Shown here: positions 23,021 through 30,726 of the stretch, one piece after another
Position numbering within the stretch: position 1 is the first letter of the stretch
Layout of the letters: the number at the start of each line of letters is the position of its first letter
Assembly: GCA_009774175.1 (NCBI GenBank)
Contig: VSNG01000002.1
Location: 198,575-243,663, forward strand
Direction: 5' to 3'
DNA: 45,089 nt
Origin: Lachnospiraceae bacterium
GTDB lineage: Bacteria; Bacillota; Clostridia; Lachnospirales; Lachnospiraceae
Notes under the pieces: generated by a model
What the model saw: the letters and a program-made list of their open reading frames with translations, nothing else
The model's database searches: none
What the model was told of the DNA's origin: nothing
Made by a program: the position numbers and the translations under genes

Positions 23021-23968
23021 TTATACCGTCGATCCTACGTCGTCCAGCCCGTATTCCCGCTTCCTGCGCTTGCAATCCTCCAGCATACGTTCCAAAATCC
23101 CCACTTCCTCGTCGCTCATGTAGATATAATATTTTTCAAGCATTTTCAGCGCATGAAGGCGGCGCGCGTTTTCCTTTTCTTCCTCGTTTGTGTCGGTATC
23201 TGACATTTGATCGGCTTTCTGCTCTGCAATGCTGCGCTTTTCCTTTTCCTCTCCCTTTTTCGCGTCCACCATTTCGCGGATTTCCTGCGCCTTTATGTCC
23301 TCGCCTGCTGCCACCCGTCCGGCAATCTCTTTTTGCTCGCTTTCCGGTAACTGGCTGGCTGCTGCCGCTGCTGTTACGCCCATTTCGCCTTTTTCAAACT
23401 GTTCTTTGACTTCGGGAACGGCGTTTTTGTTTATCCGGTTATAGTCCCCGATAACCGCCGCAGACGTTCCCATGATCCGCGCCACATAGTCCCGCACCCG
23501 TTCGCCGTGTTCCAAAATCAGCAGCTTTTCCCGCCGCGCCTGTTTCAGCGCGTTTTTCCATTCCTCGGCTTCGATCATCTTGTCATAGTCCGTATAATGA
23601 CGGTTGAAAGCGTTCCCGATCAGAACATGAAGCCTAAACTCTGTTTCTGTCATATCCTTATAGCGGCAGTTTACGACGCGGAAATTTTCTGCGCCGCCCT
23701 GCACTAACATTTCAATGGCTGCGCGCCGCCTGTGTCCGCTTGCCAGCCAGTATTCGCCGTTTATGCGCCCTAATATTAAAGGCTCATGCAAGCCGCCCGC
23801 CATTTCGATTCCTGCCGCCAGTTCCTCTATTTCGTCCATGCTGTATTTATTGTGTTTCGTCACTATGATTTTTTCATAGTCCAGCCGGATTTCTGCAAAA
23901 TCCTTTTCGATCGCGCCCGCTTCCCCTGTTGTCGCCGCGTTCATAAGGTTTTTAATGTTAAATGCCAT
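23021..23968 (-). CDS. ParB/Spo0J-like nuclease-domain protein
   Basis: 315 aa. N-terminal ParB domain (residues 25-110): IIVTKHNKYSMDEIEELAAG, GGLHEPLILGRINGEYWLAS and SGHRRRAAIEMLVQGG, the last being the box II GxRRxxA-type motif that binds CTP/DNA backbone in ParB proteins. A central helix-turn-helix (VRDYVARIMGTSAAVIGDYN, then NKNAVPEVKEQFEKGEMGVT) should bind DNA. The C-terminal 100 residues are charged helices. It lies with ParA, separated by the MazG-like gene, so a partition pair is plausible, though phage ParB-like proteins also act in gene regulation. No parS repeat was recognised. Confidence 0.85.
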   Translation of the reverse strand: MAFNIKNLMNAATTGEAGAIEKDFAEIRLDYEKIIVTKHNKYSMDEIEELAAGIEMAGGLHEPLILGRINGEYWLASGHRRRAAIEMLVQGGAENFRVVNCRYKDMTETEFRLHVLIGNAFNRHYTDYDKMIEAEEWKNALKQARREKLLILEHGERVRDYVARIMGTSAAVIGDYNRINKNAVPEVKEQFEKGEMGVTAAAAASQLPESEQKEIAGRVAAGEDIKAQEIREMVDAKKGEEKEKRSIAEQKADQMSDTDTNEEEKENARRLHALKMLEKYYIYMSDEEVGILERMLEDCKRRKREYGLDDVGSTV

Positions 23969-24443
23969 TTCCGCTTCCCTCTCTTTCCATTCGCTCCTGT
24001 AATGCCTTTATACAGGCGTTATGTAGCTTTATGTCGTATACGCTTGTACTGTTCGCTTCCGCGTGCGCTCTGTACTTTTCCAGTCGTTCTATTGCTTCCG
24101 CGCTTGTCATTTCCTCTTTGTCCGTCTGCCTTTTTCTTATGCGCCCGATCTGCCTTTCCAGCTTTTCTTCTCTGATCTCGGCGACCTTATCCCCGCAAAA
24201 TAACATTTCTTTCATTTGTTCCAGCATGATTTCAACGTCCGCGATTTCCTCAATCAGATTTATATAGGCTTCGCTTCCCTTGTCCAGCCCGCTTTCCTCA
24301 ATCGCCCCATATCCGCACTTTAAATCTTTTCGCCAGAATTTATTTATTGCCTGTGTCAGTTCTGCCATTTCCTCTATACACTGGCGGGATTGTGCGTCGT
24401 AGCCGTACCGCAATACAATTTCCTGTATTCTTTCATCAGTCAT
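23958..24443 (-). CDS. MazG-like nucleotide pyrophosphohydrolase domain protein
   Basis: 161 aa. The first 85 residues show the all-alpha NTP pyrophosphohydrolase pattern: CIEEMAELTQAINKFWRK (ExxE pair) and INLIEEIADVEIMLEQM (ExxD pair), the metal-binding acidic residues. The second half is coiled and basic (REEKLERQIGRIRKRQTDKE) and could be an added domain (RLEKYRAHAEANSTSVYDIK). It may clean the nucleotide pool or lower (p)ppGpp-like signals during infection. Stop overlaps ParB start. Confidence 0.8.
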   Translation of the reverse strand: MTDERIQEIVLRYGYDAQSRQCIEEMAELTQAINKFWRKDLKCGYGAIEESGLDKGSEAYINLIEEIADVEIMLEQMKEMLFCGDKVAEIREEKLERQIGRIRKRQTDKEEMTSAEAIERLEKYRAHAEANSTSVYDIKLHNACIKALQERMEREGSGNGI

Positions 24444-24463
24444 TTTTTTATACCCCGCTTTCC

Positions 24464-25210
24464 TTATCGTGTTATTAAATATTCTTCTACAAATTTTCTG
24501 TATGTGAGTGCTGCCACGCTGCGCTGGCTGTACTTCTCCAGTGGCTCTTTGTAGTACGTCGCCGCCGTTACTTTGTCCGACCGTCTGATCCGTGTTAAAA
24601 ATACCCTGTATTTGCAGTTTTTACGAAGCCAGCTTTCCGCTATCTCGTTTTCATCTGATTTTCTGTAATTTGTCAGAAGTATTCCGGCGATCCGAAGCCC
24701 CGCGTTCAATGCCTGCAGTTCCTCGATCTGCGCCGTTATTGTCTCTACGCCGTCCAATGCCCAGTTGTCAAGTGTGATCGGGACTATGACTTCATCAGCA
24801 GCACATAGCGCATTAATGGTACACATCAGCAGGGCGGGCGGGTTGTCAATGATACAATAATCGTATTTCTGCTTTACCCCCTGCAAATATTCTTTTACCC
24901 TGTTTTCCTGTCTCTCTGTGCCTGTGCGGATCGCGTTGTCTGCTTCCAGAAGGGAAATATTCGCGTTTATAATCCCGATCCCGTGTTTCTCCTGTATGAT
25001 CGGTGTACGCCTGTATAAAATTTCCGCTGCGCCGCAAGTGTCTTCCCCGCCGTCGTAGCAATTGCAAAACTGGCTGGCGTTCCCCTGCGGATCGTTGTCA
25101 ATCAGCAAAACGCGCTTCCCGTGCTTTTCTGCCAGCAGCGTCGCCATATTGATCGCGGTTGTGGTCTTTCCCACACCGCCTTTTAAGTTGATGATTGCAA
25201 TAGTTTTCAT
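24464..25210 (-). CDS. ParA-family partition ATPase
   Basis: 248 aa from ATG 25210. Deviant Walker A at the N-terminus: INLKGGVGKTTTAINMATLL; Walker A' / switch: RVLLIDNDPQGNASQF; Walker B: YDYCIIDNPPALLMC; then VIVPITLDNWALDGVETITA. No N-terminal HTH, so it is the short ParA/Soj type. With ParB it could segregate an unintegrated form. An insertion CNCYDGGEDTCG after the switch carries three Cys, unusual in this family. Confidence 0.93.
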   Translation of the reverse strand: MKTIAIINLKGGVGKTTTAINMATLLAEKHGKRVLLIDNDPQGNASQFCNCYDGGEDTCGAAEILYRRTPIIQEKHGIGIINANISLLEADNAIRTGTERQENRVKEYLQGVKQKYDYCIIDNPPALLMCTINALCAADEVIVPITLDNWALDGVETITAQIEELQALNAGLRIAGILLTNYRKSDENEIAESWLRKNCKYRVFLTRIRRSDKVTAATYYKEPLEKYSQRSVAALTYRKFVEEYLITR

Positions 25211-25252
25211 GTGTCGTCTTTCCTTTCCTTCGTTTTTGTTTTTGTGCCGCGC

Positions 25253-25855
25253 CTAGTCGTAGGCGTAAATATCAACATTTTTCAGAATACACGCCGCGCA
25301 ATCTTCCGATCCGTCGCTGTCGTCGCAGTCTTTTGGTAGAAAATCGTCGCCGAATATGCACCCGCCGCGCGCTCCCTCTGCTGCCAGTGCCGCTTTTATC
25401 GGTAATACATCACGTCCGGCGCAGTAAATAGCAATACGTTTCTGTGGTCTGCACGGCTTGGAAGCCGGATTGCTTAAAATCGTTCGTACCCCCTGCAAAT
25501 AGCTTTCTAACTCCTGTGTGGCTTCTACTCCGCTATAACATACCGTAACTTTATAGCCCTGTTCTTTTAAAGCCTTGATCCACTCTTTTTGGTGGTCTGT
25601 CGGCTTGTTTTTCCCGTACTTCATTTCGATATACAAGCCCGCGAAGCCATTCATGGGGACGGGAAGGCAAAGATCGGGAACGCCCGCTTTTACGCCCATA
25701 GCTTTGAAACGCGCCGCTTCCTTTACGTCCCGCTTTCCCCCGTTCGGGATATGAAATAATAATTTGAGTTCGGGGAATCGTCCCGTGTTCCAGTTCGCCC
25801 ATTCTATCACGCCCATTTGTTCCGTATCTTCCCCGCGTTTTAAATTTCCGTACAT
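25253..25855 (-). CDS. VRR-NUC domain nuclease
   Basis: 200 aa from ATG 25855 with GAAAGGGGCGG before it. Residues 25-115 match VRR-NUC: LLFHIPNGGKRDVKEAARFK, GVKAGVPDLCLPVPMNGFAG and LYIEMKYGKNKPTDHQKEWI; the Asp in GVPDL and the ExK in IEMKYG are the catalytic residues. These phage nucleases are linked to junction resolution or DNA repair. The last 75 residues are an extra Cys/Asp-rich part (IAIYCAGRDVLPIKAA, DCDDSDGSEDCAACILKN) that may bind zinc. It is between ParA and the 165-aa gene. Confidence 0.9.
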   Translation of the reverse strand: MYGNLKRGEDTEQMGVIEWANWNTGRFPELKLLFHIPNGGKRDVKEAARFKAMGVKAGVPDLCLPVPMNGFAGLYIEMKYGKNKPTDHQKEWIKALKEQGYKVTVCYSGVEATQELESYLQGVRTILSNPASKPCRPQKRIAIYCAGRDVLPIKAALAAEGARGGCIFGDDFLPKDCDDSDGSEDCAACILKNVDIYAYD

Positions 25856-25869
25856 TTTGCCGCCCCTTT

Positions 25870-26367
25870 CTATGCGCCGTAATTAAGCCCGATCCCGTCC
25901 GCAATACCAGCCGCCGCTTTTCTTGCTTTCTCGTTATTCAGCCCGAAGCCCTCCGCAATACCAGCCGCCGCCGCTTCTCCAATCTCTAACGCCGCCCGCG
26001 CTGTATAGCCTGCTGCCGCGTCCACTCTTTCAATATCCGTCATTTCCAGCGACTTTCCGCATACTGTCATATCTGTACCGCCCGCCACATCAATACCCAT
26101 GTATATCTGCTTCCCGTCCGGCGTTGCGCTCCGTCCTACGCTCTGCCCTGCGCCTGCTGTTGGCTCTTTCAGATATGCCGCAGCTTCAGCAAACAAATTG
26201 AATTTATTTGCGCTGTACCAGCGTTCCTGTCCTAAATCGTTTTTAACTTTGATTTCTTTTAGCTGCCACGCTTTCCTTCCTGCTTTCACGTCCAGCACGT
26301 CGTACATTTTCCCGAATGTCAGCGGAAGCCCGTCTGCTGTCCTTGTCCTCTTAAATTCTGCTTTCAT
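25870..26367 (-). CDS. Phage protein, 165 aa, with Ala/Gly-rich internal repeat
   Basis: N-terminal 60 residues: a beta-barrel-like domain (MKAEFKRTRTADGLPLTFGK, YDVLDVKAGRKAWQLKEIKV). The middle has QIYMGIDVAGGTDMTVCGKS, resembling phage minor proteins. The end holds two copies of AAAGIA(E/D)G(F/I)GLN, 30 residues apart, that look like packed small-residue helices. No enzyme motif is complete. It ends just before VRR-NUC and overlaps the methyltransferase stop. Confidence 0.7.
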   Translation of the reverse strand: MKAEFKRTRTADGLPLTFGKMYDVLDVKAGRKAWQLKEIKVKNDLGQERWYSANKFNLFAEAAAYLKEPTAGAGQSVGRSATPDGKQIYMGIDVAGGTDMTVCGKSLEMTDIERVDAAAGYTARAALEIGEAAAAGIAEGFGLNNEKARKAAAGIADGIGLNYGA

Positions 26368-26937
26368 TTCCCTGTACCTCTCTTTCTGCCGTCAACGGCT
26401 TTCTGTACTCTGTTAATTCCTCGATAATCAGATCGCGCGGCAGAATATCACGGCAAAAATAAACCGTTGCAAAACTCACGCCCTTTTTATAGTCCCTCAT
26501 GCTCTGCGGGCTGTGAAACGCGATCCGCTTGTCAAATGCTAAAATCTGTATACCCTGTCTAAAATATTTGTACCTGTCTACGCTCTGTAAAGAATTAAGC
26601 GGCAAAAGCACCGCAAACGGCTTCCCCAGTTCGTAAAGCCTTTTTAATACCGCGTCTTTTTGCGTAAAAGGCGGGTTTGATACTATGCAATCATATTCCG
26701 GCGGTTCGTATGTGAAAAAGTCCAGCCCGTCCGATATGTCCGACCGTATAACAGAAAATCCCCCCCCCTAGCCTTGAATGACTGATAGAACGCCGACCAC
26801 TCACGGTCAAACGGTGTCCACACCCGCGCGCCCTCTGGTATGTATTTCAGAATCGGATCAACGGCATAATACGGCGTGTACTGCTCGTTGCTTTCCTCTG
26901 TCCGGTCTGCCTTTAAATATCCTGTATTAAGTCCCAT
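26351..26937 (-). CDS. DNA methyltransferase-like gene switched out of frame at a G9 tract
   Basis: From ATG 26937 the frame runs to residue about 57 (EWSAFYQSFKARGGD), then reads into 26 unrelated residues and stops at 26683. With one more G (or two fewer) at 26760-26768 the frame joins the downstream ORF and gives about 195 aa: EYDCIVSNPPFTQKDAVLKR (the NPPF motif IV of amino-methyltransferases), GKPFAVLLPLNSLQSVDRYK, ILAFDKRIAFHSPQSMRDYK and SFATVYFCRDILP. It belongs to a phage family close to N6-adenine methyltransferases. In the present sequence it is off. It could be phase-variable, a true pseudogene, or a homopolymer sequencing error. Confidence 0.82.
26760..26768 (-). repeat. G9 homopolymer (coding strand) that breaks the methyltransferase frame
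   Basis: Nine C on the plus strand. G10 or G7 would restore a continuous gene from 26937 to 26351; G9 does not. Confidence 0.9.
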
Positions 26938-27754
26938 TTTTCTTTTTCTCCCTCTGCGGTTTCTCTGTGATCTCCACTTCCCCTGTTTCTAGGTTTAGTG
27001 TGTAGCTTTCCTTTGTCCGTTTCCGGCTTGTCCCGTCATAGATCAGCGTGTAAGTAAAATACATGAAGCCTGTTACCTCATGCCATGCTTCTGCCACGCT
27101 GTCTTTGTCTAAATACCAGCCCTTTGGTATTTCGATCGTGTGATTGTAGGCGTTTTTCGATCGTACCGTCGTTTTTGTCGGCTGCGGTATCTTTAAATTT
27201 TTGCTGGAATTGTACCGCCTGCCGGAAAAGCCCTCACATGTCCTCATGGTCTTTTCTGAATATTTCACAAAATACGAAGCCAGCTTCCTGTACTGCCCGC
27301 TTTCGTCTAACGGCTTTATTGTGATCCAGCCTTTATCCCAGCATTTTTTCAGCTTTGCGATCTCTATGGCATTTAATACCATGTGGACGTGTGCCGCTCC
27401 CCTCTCCCCCACCTCTGCCACCCATACATACTTTGCAACGTCCCCCGCCGCTTTATATACTTTGCGAATATCCCGAAGCAGCTTGTCAACGTCTGCCCGT
27501 AGTTCCTCTTTCCCTGCTGGGCGTTTATCCTTTTCATACGACCATGTAATATACAGGCTTGTACTATCAAAATTTTCGTTTAATATCCATGTCAGCTTTT
27601 TTATTGCCTGCCTGCTGTTCACTTTCTTTTGTGCTTCGCTTGTCTTATTTTCCTTCTGTCTTCTCGATCCCTCTTTTGTGTCGGTTCGGGTTGCATAATA
27701 GAAAGTATGCTGCTTTGTCTTCCCCGCCCTGCACGTCTCATGTCTATACGGCAT
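26927..27754 (-). CDS. HUH-type replication initiator (Rep)
   Basis: 275 aa from ATG 27754 (MPYRHETCRAGKTKQHTFYY) after AGGGTGGTG. The N-terminal third is basic. The HUH motif is GERGAAHVHMVLNAIEI (His-Val-His near 155), preceded by SLYITWSYEKDKRPAGK (motif 1-like) and followed by YRKLASYFVKYSEK, where a Tyr of YRKLASYFVKY is the likely nicking residue. It would nick an origin strand and start rolling-circle-type replication. The gene is flanked by methyltransferase genes and by an antisense RNA unit in its leader. Confidence 0.85.
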   Translation of the reverse strand: MPYRHETCRAGKTKQHTFYYATRTDTKEGSRRQKENKTSEAQKKVNSRQAIKKLTWILNENFDSTSLYITWSYEKDKRPAGKEELRADVDKLLRDIRKVYKAAGDVAKYVWVAEVGERGAAHVHMVLNAIEIAKLKKCWDKGWITIKPLDESGQYRKLASYFVKYSEKTMRTCEGFSGRRYNSSKNLKIPQPTKTTVRSKNAYNHTIEIPKGWYLDKDSVAEAWHEVTGFMYFTYTLIYDGTSRKRTKESYTLNLETGEVEITEKPQREKKKNGT

Positions 27755-27826
27755 TTTTACACCACCCTGTCGATAAAATAATATGCTTAACAAGTCCGAA
27801 CGGCGGTTAAAATCCCGCCATTTTCC

Positions 27827-27855
27827 TTGACTTTTTACCGTACAAGCCGTATAAT
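27827..27855 (+). promoter_or_regulatory. Strong sigma-A promoter opposite the rep leader
   Basis: TTGACT (27827-27832), exact 17-bp spacer, TATAAT (27850-27855). It is the best promoter in the prophage and points away from rep. The only thing downstream before a terminator is a short non-coding stretch. Confidence 0.85.
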
Positions 27856-27890
27856 TATTACAGGTTTTATTTTTAGCTTTGTACGGCTTG
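27843..27890. repeat. Inverted repeat CAAGCCGTA / TACGGCTTG
   Basis: Arms at 27843-27851 (overlapping the -10 of the promoter) and 27882-27890 (touching the terminator stem). Could be an operator bound by a repressor or Rep, part of the nick site, or an RNA pairing element. Confidence 0.6.
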
Positions 27891-27929
27891 ACCGCTTTGG
27901 ATTTCCCGATCCGAAGCGGTCATTTTTTC
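27862..27929 (+). ncRNA. Small antisense RNA to the rep leader, about 68 nt
   Basis: The predicted start lies 7 nt after TATAAT and the end is in the T6 run at 27923-27928. No start codon or useful frame exists inside. It is complementary to the mRNA that would run from the methyltransferase gene into rep. In small plasmids, countertranscribed RNAs at exactly this place limit Rep production; this use is inferred by analogy. Confidence 0.7.
27890..27928 (+). terminator. Intrinsic terminator of the small RNA
   Basis: A stem GACCGCTTTGGAT / ATCCGAAGCGGTC (13 bp, one G-T pair) with a 6-nt loop, followed by ATTTTTT. Only the plus orientation has the T run. Confidence 0.85.
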
Positions 27930-27995
27930 GTCTTAATTTTTGCATTTTTCAATGTGCGTTTTAATTTGTGTCGCCTGCTGCCGCTGCGTCTTTTT

Positions 27996-28665
27996 CTATT
28001 TCCCCGCATACCCCCCCCCGAAAAGAAAATCAAAACGCATTTGTGCCATTTCTTCCCGCAGGCGTTTGTCTGCTTCCGTGAAATATTCTTTGTCAATCTC
28101 AAAACCTAAAAAATTATGTCCTGTCCGGTATGCTGCCCGCAGACACGCGCCCGATCCGGCGTGTGTATCCAGTATCTTGTCGCCTGCTGCCGCATAATTC
28201 GCGATCACCCATTCATATAACCGAATTGGTTTTTGCGTCGGGTGGAAAGTGTGATCTTTTTGTAATTCCGCGCGGTTTATGACAACGATCCGCGTGGGCT
28301 TTTTAAATGTGCTGTATGCTAATTCGCAATCGCTCATAGAAAGCCCGTGTTGTCCCTTGTCCCACACGATCCAGCCCTTTGCGCCGATCTGCAAGTGTTC
28401 CACAAAATAATTGCCGCCCCATATAATCTGATTGACGGAAACGCGCTCTAATTCTCGGAAATACTCTGCGGACGGGATCGCCCCGTCCCAGTCTTTCTTT
28501 GCGTGTTCTTTCCTGCTGTGCTTCGGGTTTTTGTTGATATTCAGCCTTTGCCCGTCAGCCAATCCCATACGGCGGATCGGTTATTGCTAATTCAAAAAAA
28601 TTGTCCGGTATTTCTTTCATGGCTTCCATGCAGTCAGCATTATAAAGCCTGTTCAATTCAAACAT
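27996..28665 (-). pseudogene. Site-specific DNA methyltransferase (N6-A/N4-C type), frameshifted
   Basis: The real start is ATG 28665 (MFELNRLYNADCMEAMKEIP), overlapping the previous stop. This frame carries ELAITDPPYGIG (motif IV DPPY) and stops at 28555. The rest continues in another frame: KDWDGAIPSAEYFRELERVS, NQIIWGGNYFVEHLQIGAKG, the HPTQKP motif and ILDTHAGSGACLRAAYRTGH (motif I). Removing one G from TTGGCT near 28559 gives a continuous 222-aa protein reading YGIADGQRLN. The end has a G9 tract (28011-28019). Either it is inactive or the base is an error. It is close in sequence to the intact methyltransferase at 32224-32898. Confidence 0.85.
28011..28019 (-). repeat. G9 homopolymer at the end of a methyltransferase gene
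   Basis: With G9 the protein ends FGGGYAGK. With G8 it would read on for 28 further residues rich in Arg and Lys; with G10, into a 20-residue acidic/Ala tail. The tract thus selects among three C-termini. Confidence 0.85.
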
Positions 28666-29068
28666 TGCCCGCGCCCTCTTTCTCTTTGATTTCCTCGATC
28701 CAGCGCGCCAGCCCGTCCGCTGCCCTTTCCCAGTCCCTCGCTTTCTGCCGAAGTTCCTTTATTTTCCCGTCTGCTTTATGTAACTGATCTTTCAAGCTGT
28801 CGTTTTCCTGCAATAGCCGCATAATCTCCGCTTTCTGCTGCGGGGCGGCGTTCATAATTTCCGGCGGTATACGCCTTCGCAAGTCCGGTTTTTCAATCAC
28901 TGTCAGAACGGCGCGGCTGTCGTACCTGTCCACGGTCATTTCCTGCCCGCACCGGACGCATTTATAAACCGTGTTGTCTTTCAAATCGTCCGGTAAAATC
29001 TGCGCCCCGCATTTCAGACACACGCAATGGCTTTTGTTATTAAGTGAAAATGATCTTTTTACTGCCAT
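28658..29068 (-). CDS. Zinc-ribbon coiled-coil protein, 136 aa
   Basis: ATG 29068 follows AGGTGGGAT. Residues 10-45 are a zinc ribbon (CVCLKCGAQI and YKCVRCGQE, two CxxC pairs). Residues 80-130 form a coiled coil (EIMRLLQENDSLKDQLHKAD, IKELRQKARDWERAADGLAR). The layout suggests a DNA- or RNA-binding regulator. Its last bases carry the methyltransferase ATG. Confidence 0.78.
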   Translation of the reverse strand: MAVKRSFSLNNKSHCVCLKCGAQILPDDLKDNTVYKCVRCGQEMTVDRYDSRAVLTVIEKPDLRRRIPPEIMNAAPQQKAEIMRLLQENDSLKDQLHKADGKIKELRQKARDWERAADGLARWIEEIKEKEGAGNV

Positions 29069-29075
29069 ATCCCAC

Positions 29076-29480
29076 CTACTGCACAAATTCGTTGTTGTCG
29101 CTGATTTCCCGCACGACCTTTATTTTGTCCTTTGCCATTTGCATGATCCGGCAGCGAAGCCCCGTTCTGATCGTTACCGTTGCGACCTTCATTTTTTTGT
29201 CGCAGATAGCGTCCACGGCGTTCAGCATAATTTCCCGTACCGTCTCCGGCTGTTTGTACTCCCCAGCGTCTTCGCCGAAAAGTTCATTGATCCGCTGCTT
29301 TGCTACCGTCCGGCGGTTCTTTTCCTGCTGATACTTTATGGCTTCGTCGCAGCCGCACAACATTGTTGCCGCTTCCTCTAACTGCGGGGCGGTCATTTCC
29401 GCGCCGTCCTCTACAATCACGCTTTGACCGCAGAAACGACACGCGCCGGAAGAAGCCCCAGCCTTGCTTTGTTTTGCCAT
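29076..29480 (-). CDS. Zinc-binding phage protein, 134 aa
   Basis: ATG 29480 (MAKQSKAGASSGACRFCGQS) with AAAGGAG before it. CRFCGQ and MLCGCDEA suggest a treble-clef-like zinc site. A coiled middle (YQQEKNRRTVAKQRINELFG) and a beta-rich end (KVATVTIRTGLRCRIMQMAK) follow. It resembles small phage proteins of unknown function that accompany replication genes. Eight bases separate it from the next gene. Confidence 0.72.
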   Translation of the reverse strand: MAKQSKAGASSGACRFCGQSVIVEDGAEMTAPQLEEAATMLCGCDEAIKYQQEKNRRTVAKQRINELFGEDAGEYKQPETVREIMLNAVDAICDKKMKVATVTIRTGLRCRIMQMAKDKIKVVREISDNNEFVQ

Positions 29481-29494
29481 GTTCTTTTCTCCTT

Positions 29495-29803
29495 TCACTG
29501 TTCAAATAATTTCAGCACCCATTCAAGATCATTTACCATTTGCCCCATAAAATTGTGCGGGTAGTTCTCGTTAGCCTTTATCTCCTGTATGCGCTTTTCG
29601 ATCTTCTCCTGTGCATTTTCATAAATTCCCAGCCGATTAAAGCAAGCGTTGATCGCGCACCCTTTACAGTCCACGCCTTCGTCCGTCGTTGCTTTGCAAT
29701 ACTCGCAGCAAAGATCGCAGTCGTCCGCGCCGCCTTCCCTGTCTATGCTGCATAACTCTTTCGGTACATACTCGCCGCAATATTCCATTGTCAGTCTTTC
29801 CAT
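29495..29803 (-). CDS. Cys-rich phage protein, 102 aa
   Basis: ATG 29803 (MERLTMEYCGEYVPKELCSI). Ten cysteines lie in the first 60 residues (CDLCCEYCKATTDEGVDCKG, CAINACFNRLGIYENA), a zinc-cluster pattern common in phage early proteins. The C-terminal half is helical (EKIEKRIQEIKANENYPHNF). Function unknown. Confidence 0.7.
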   Translation of the reverse strand: MERLTMEYCGEYVPKELCSIDREGGADDCDLCCEYCKATTDEGVDCKGCAINACFNRLGIYENAQEKIEKRIQEIKANENYPHNFMGQMVNDLEWVLKLFEQ

Positions 29804-29817
29804 GCCTTTTCCCTCCC

Positions 29818-30726
29818 TCATTTAATAAATGCCAGTGCCGCTTCTATCGCTATAACCAGCGCGGCAGCAAGCCCCACCGCCGATATGATCCGCTGGGCGT
29901 AAAGCTGCCGGACGCGGCGCGCCCACATTGCTTCGCGTACCGGATTTATGGCTTTGTCGTCTATGTACTCATGCGCGAATATTTTCCGCGTGTCAGTGCC
30001 GCCGCAATTTGCTATGTTTTCCGCTGTGTTCTCGTTTACATAGTCAAATACAAGCCCGTGCGCCGCGCACCACTCCACCGCGTCCTGCAGGTCTTTTCCT
30101 TTCCGGCAAGTATTCAGAATAAGGATTGCACCGCCCCTCTGAAGCTGCTTGCAATGTCTAATCATTTTCGGGATCGGCTTTATAATTTCGGGGAATTTTG
30201 TTTCTGCCAGCGTCCCGTCAAAATCTACCGCAATGATCCGGCGGTATTCCTGTGCGCTCATGCTCTCGCCCCCTTTCCTATACGCGCCCAAAAAAGGACG
30301 GCGCGCGGTTTTGAACCGAAGTTCCGTTTTTGTGAATGTCTGATCTATTACTTTGATCGCGTCGTGCATTTCGCTTTTGCTCATAAGATCGCCGCAGTAC
30401 ATACCATTTACATATCCCGCCGCAAACAGTCCCCGCTTTATTGCTTCAGCTTTGCTTTCAGCCCCTTTTATCTCCTGTAACATTTCATTTAATTGCTTTA
30501 TCCCTGTTTCCTGCTGCTGTCTCACGCTGCGTCGTGCGACAATGCAGGCATTTTTCGGCATTGCCGCGCCTGCTGCCTGTGCGATCCTTTCAATATCCAG
30601 CCTTGCCAGTTCGTGCATGGCGGCGTGATCCGCTTTTGTCATAATCTCAACAACAATCTTTCCCGCGCCCTGCTGCCGCCTGTCATTTTCATAAATTCCG
30701 AAAACCTCTTTTAACTGTCCTGTCAT
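29818..30726 (-). CDS. Fusion of a phage helical protein with a HAD-family phosphatase and a C-terminal membrane helix
   Basis: 302 aa in one frame. Residues 1-150 are helical with no known motif (KIVVEIMTKADHAAMHELAR, NEMLQEIKGAESKAEAIKRG). From 160 comes a HAD hydrolase: RIIAVDFDGTLAETKFPE (DxDGT nucleophile motif), GGAILILNTCRKGKDL (motif II Thr) and FAHEYIDDKAINP (motif IV). The last 25 residues form a membrane helix (IISAVGLAAALVIAIEAALA). A second start, ATG 30261 (MSAQEYRRIIAV), has AAAGGGGGCGAGAGC before it, so the phosphatase can also be made alone. The fusion probably joined two neighbouring genes. Confidence 0.82.
   Translation of the reverse strand: MTGQLKEVFGIYENDRRQQGAGKIVVEIMTKADHAAMHELARLDIERIAQAAGAAMPKNACIVARRSVRQQQETGIKQLNEMLQEIKGAESKAEAIKRGLFAAGYVNGMYCGDLMSKSEMHDAIKVIDQTFTKTELRFKTARRPFLGAYRKGGESMSAQEYRRIIAVDFDGTLAETKFPEIIKPIPKMIRHCKQLQRGGAILILNTCRKGKDLQDAVEWCAAHGLVFDYVNENTAENIANCGGTDTRKIFAHEYIDDKAINPVREAMWARRVRQLYAQRIISAVGLAAALVIAIEAALAFIK

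Noticed and set aside
27920..28102. Independent 60-aa basic protein
   Set aside because: It lacks a ribosome site and its first half overlaps the methyltransferase in another frame; treated as the alternative tail reached by slippage.
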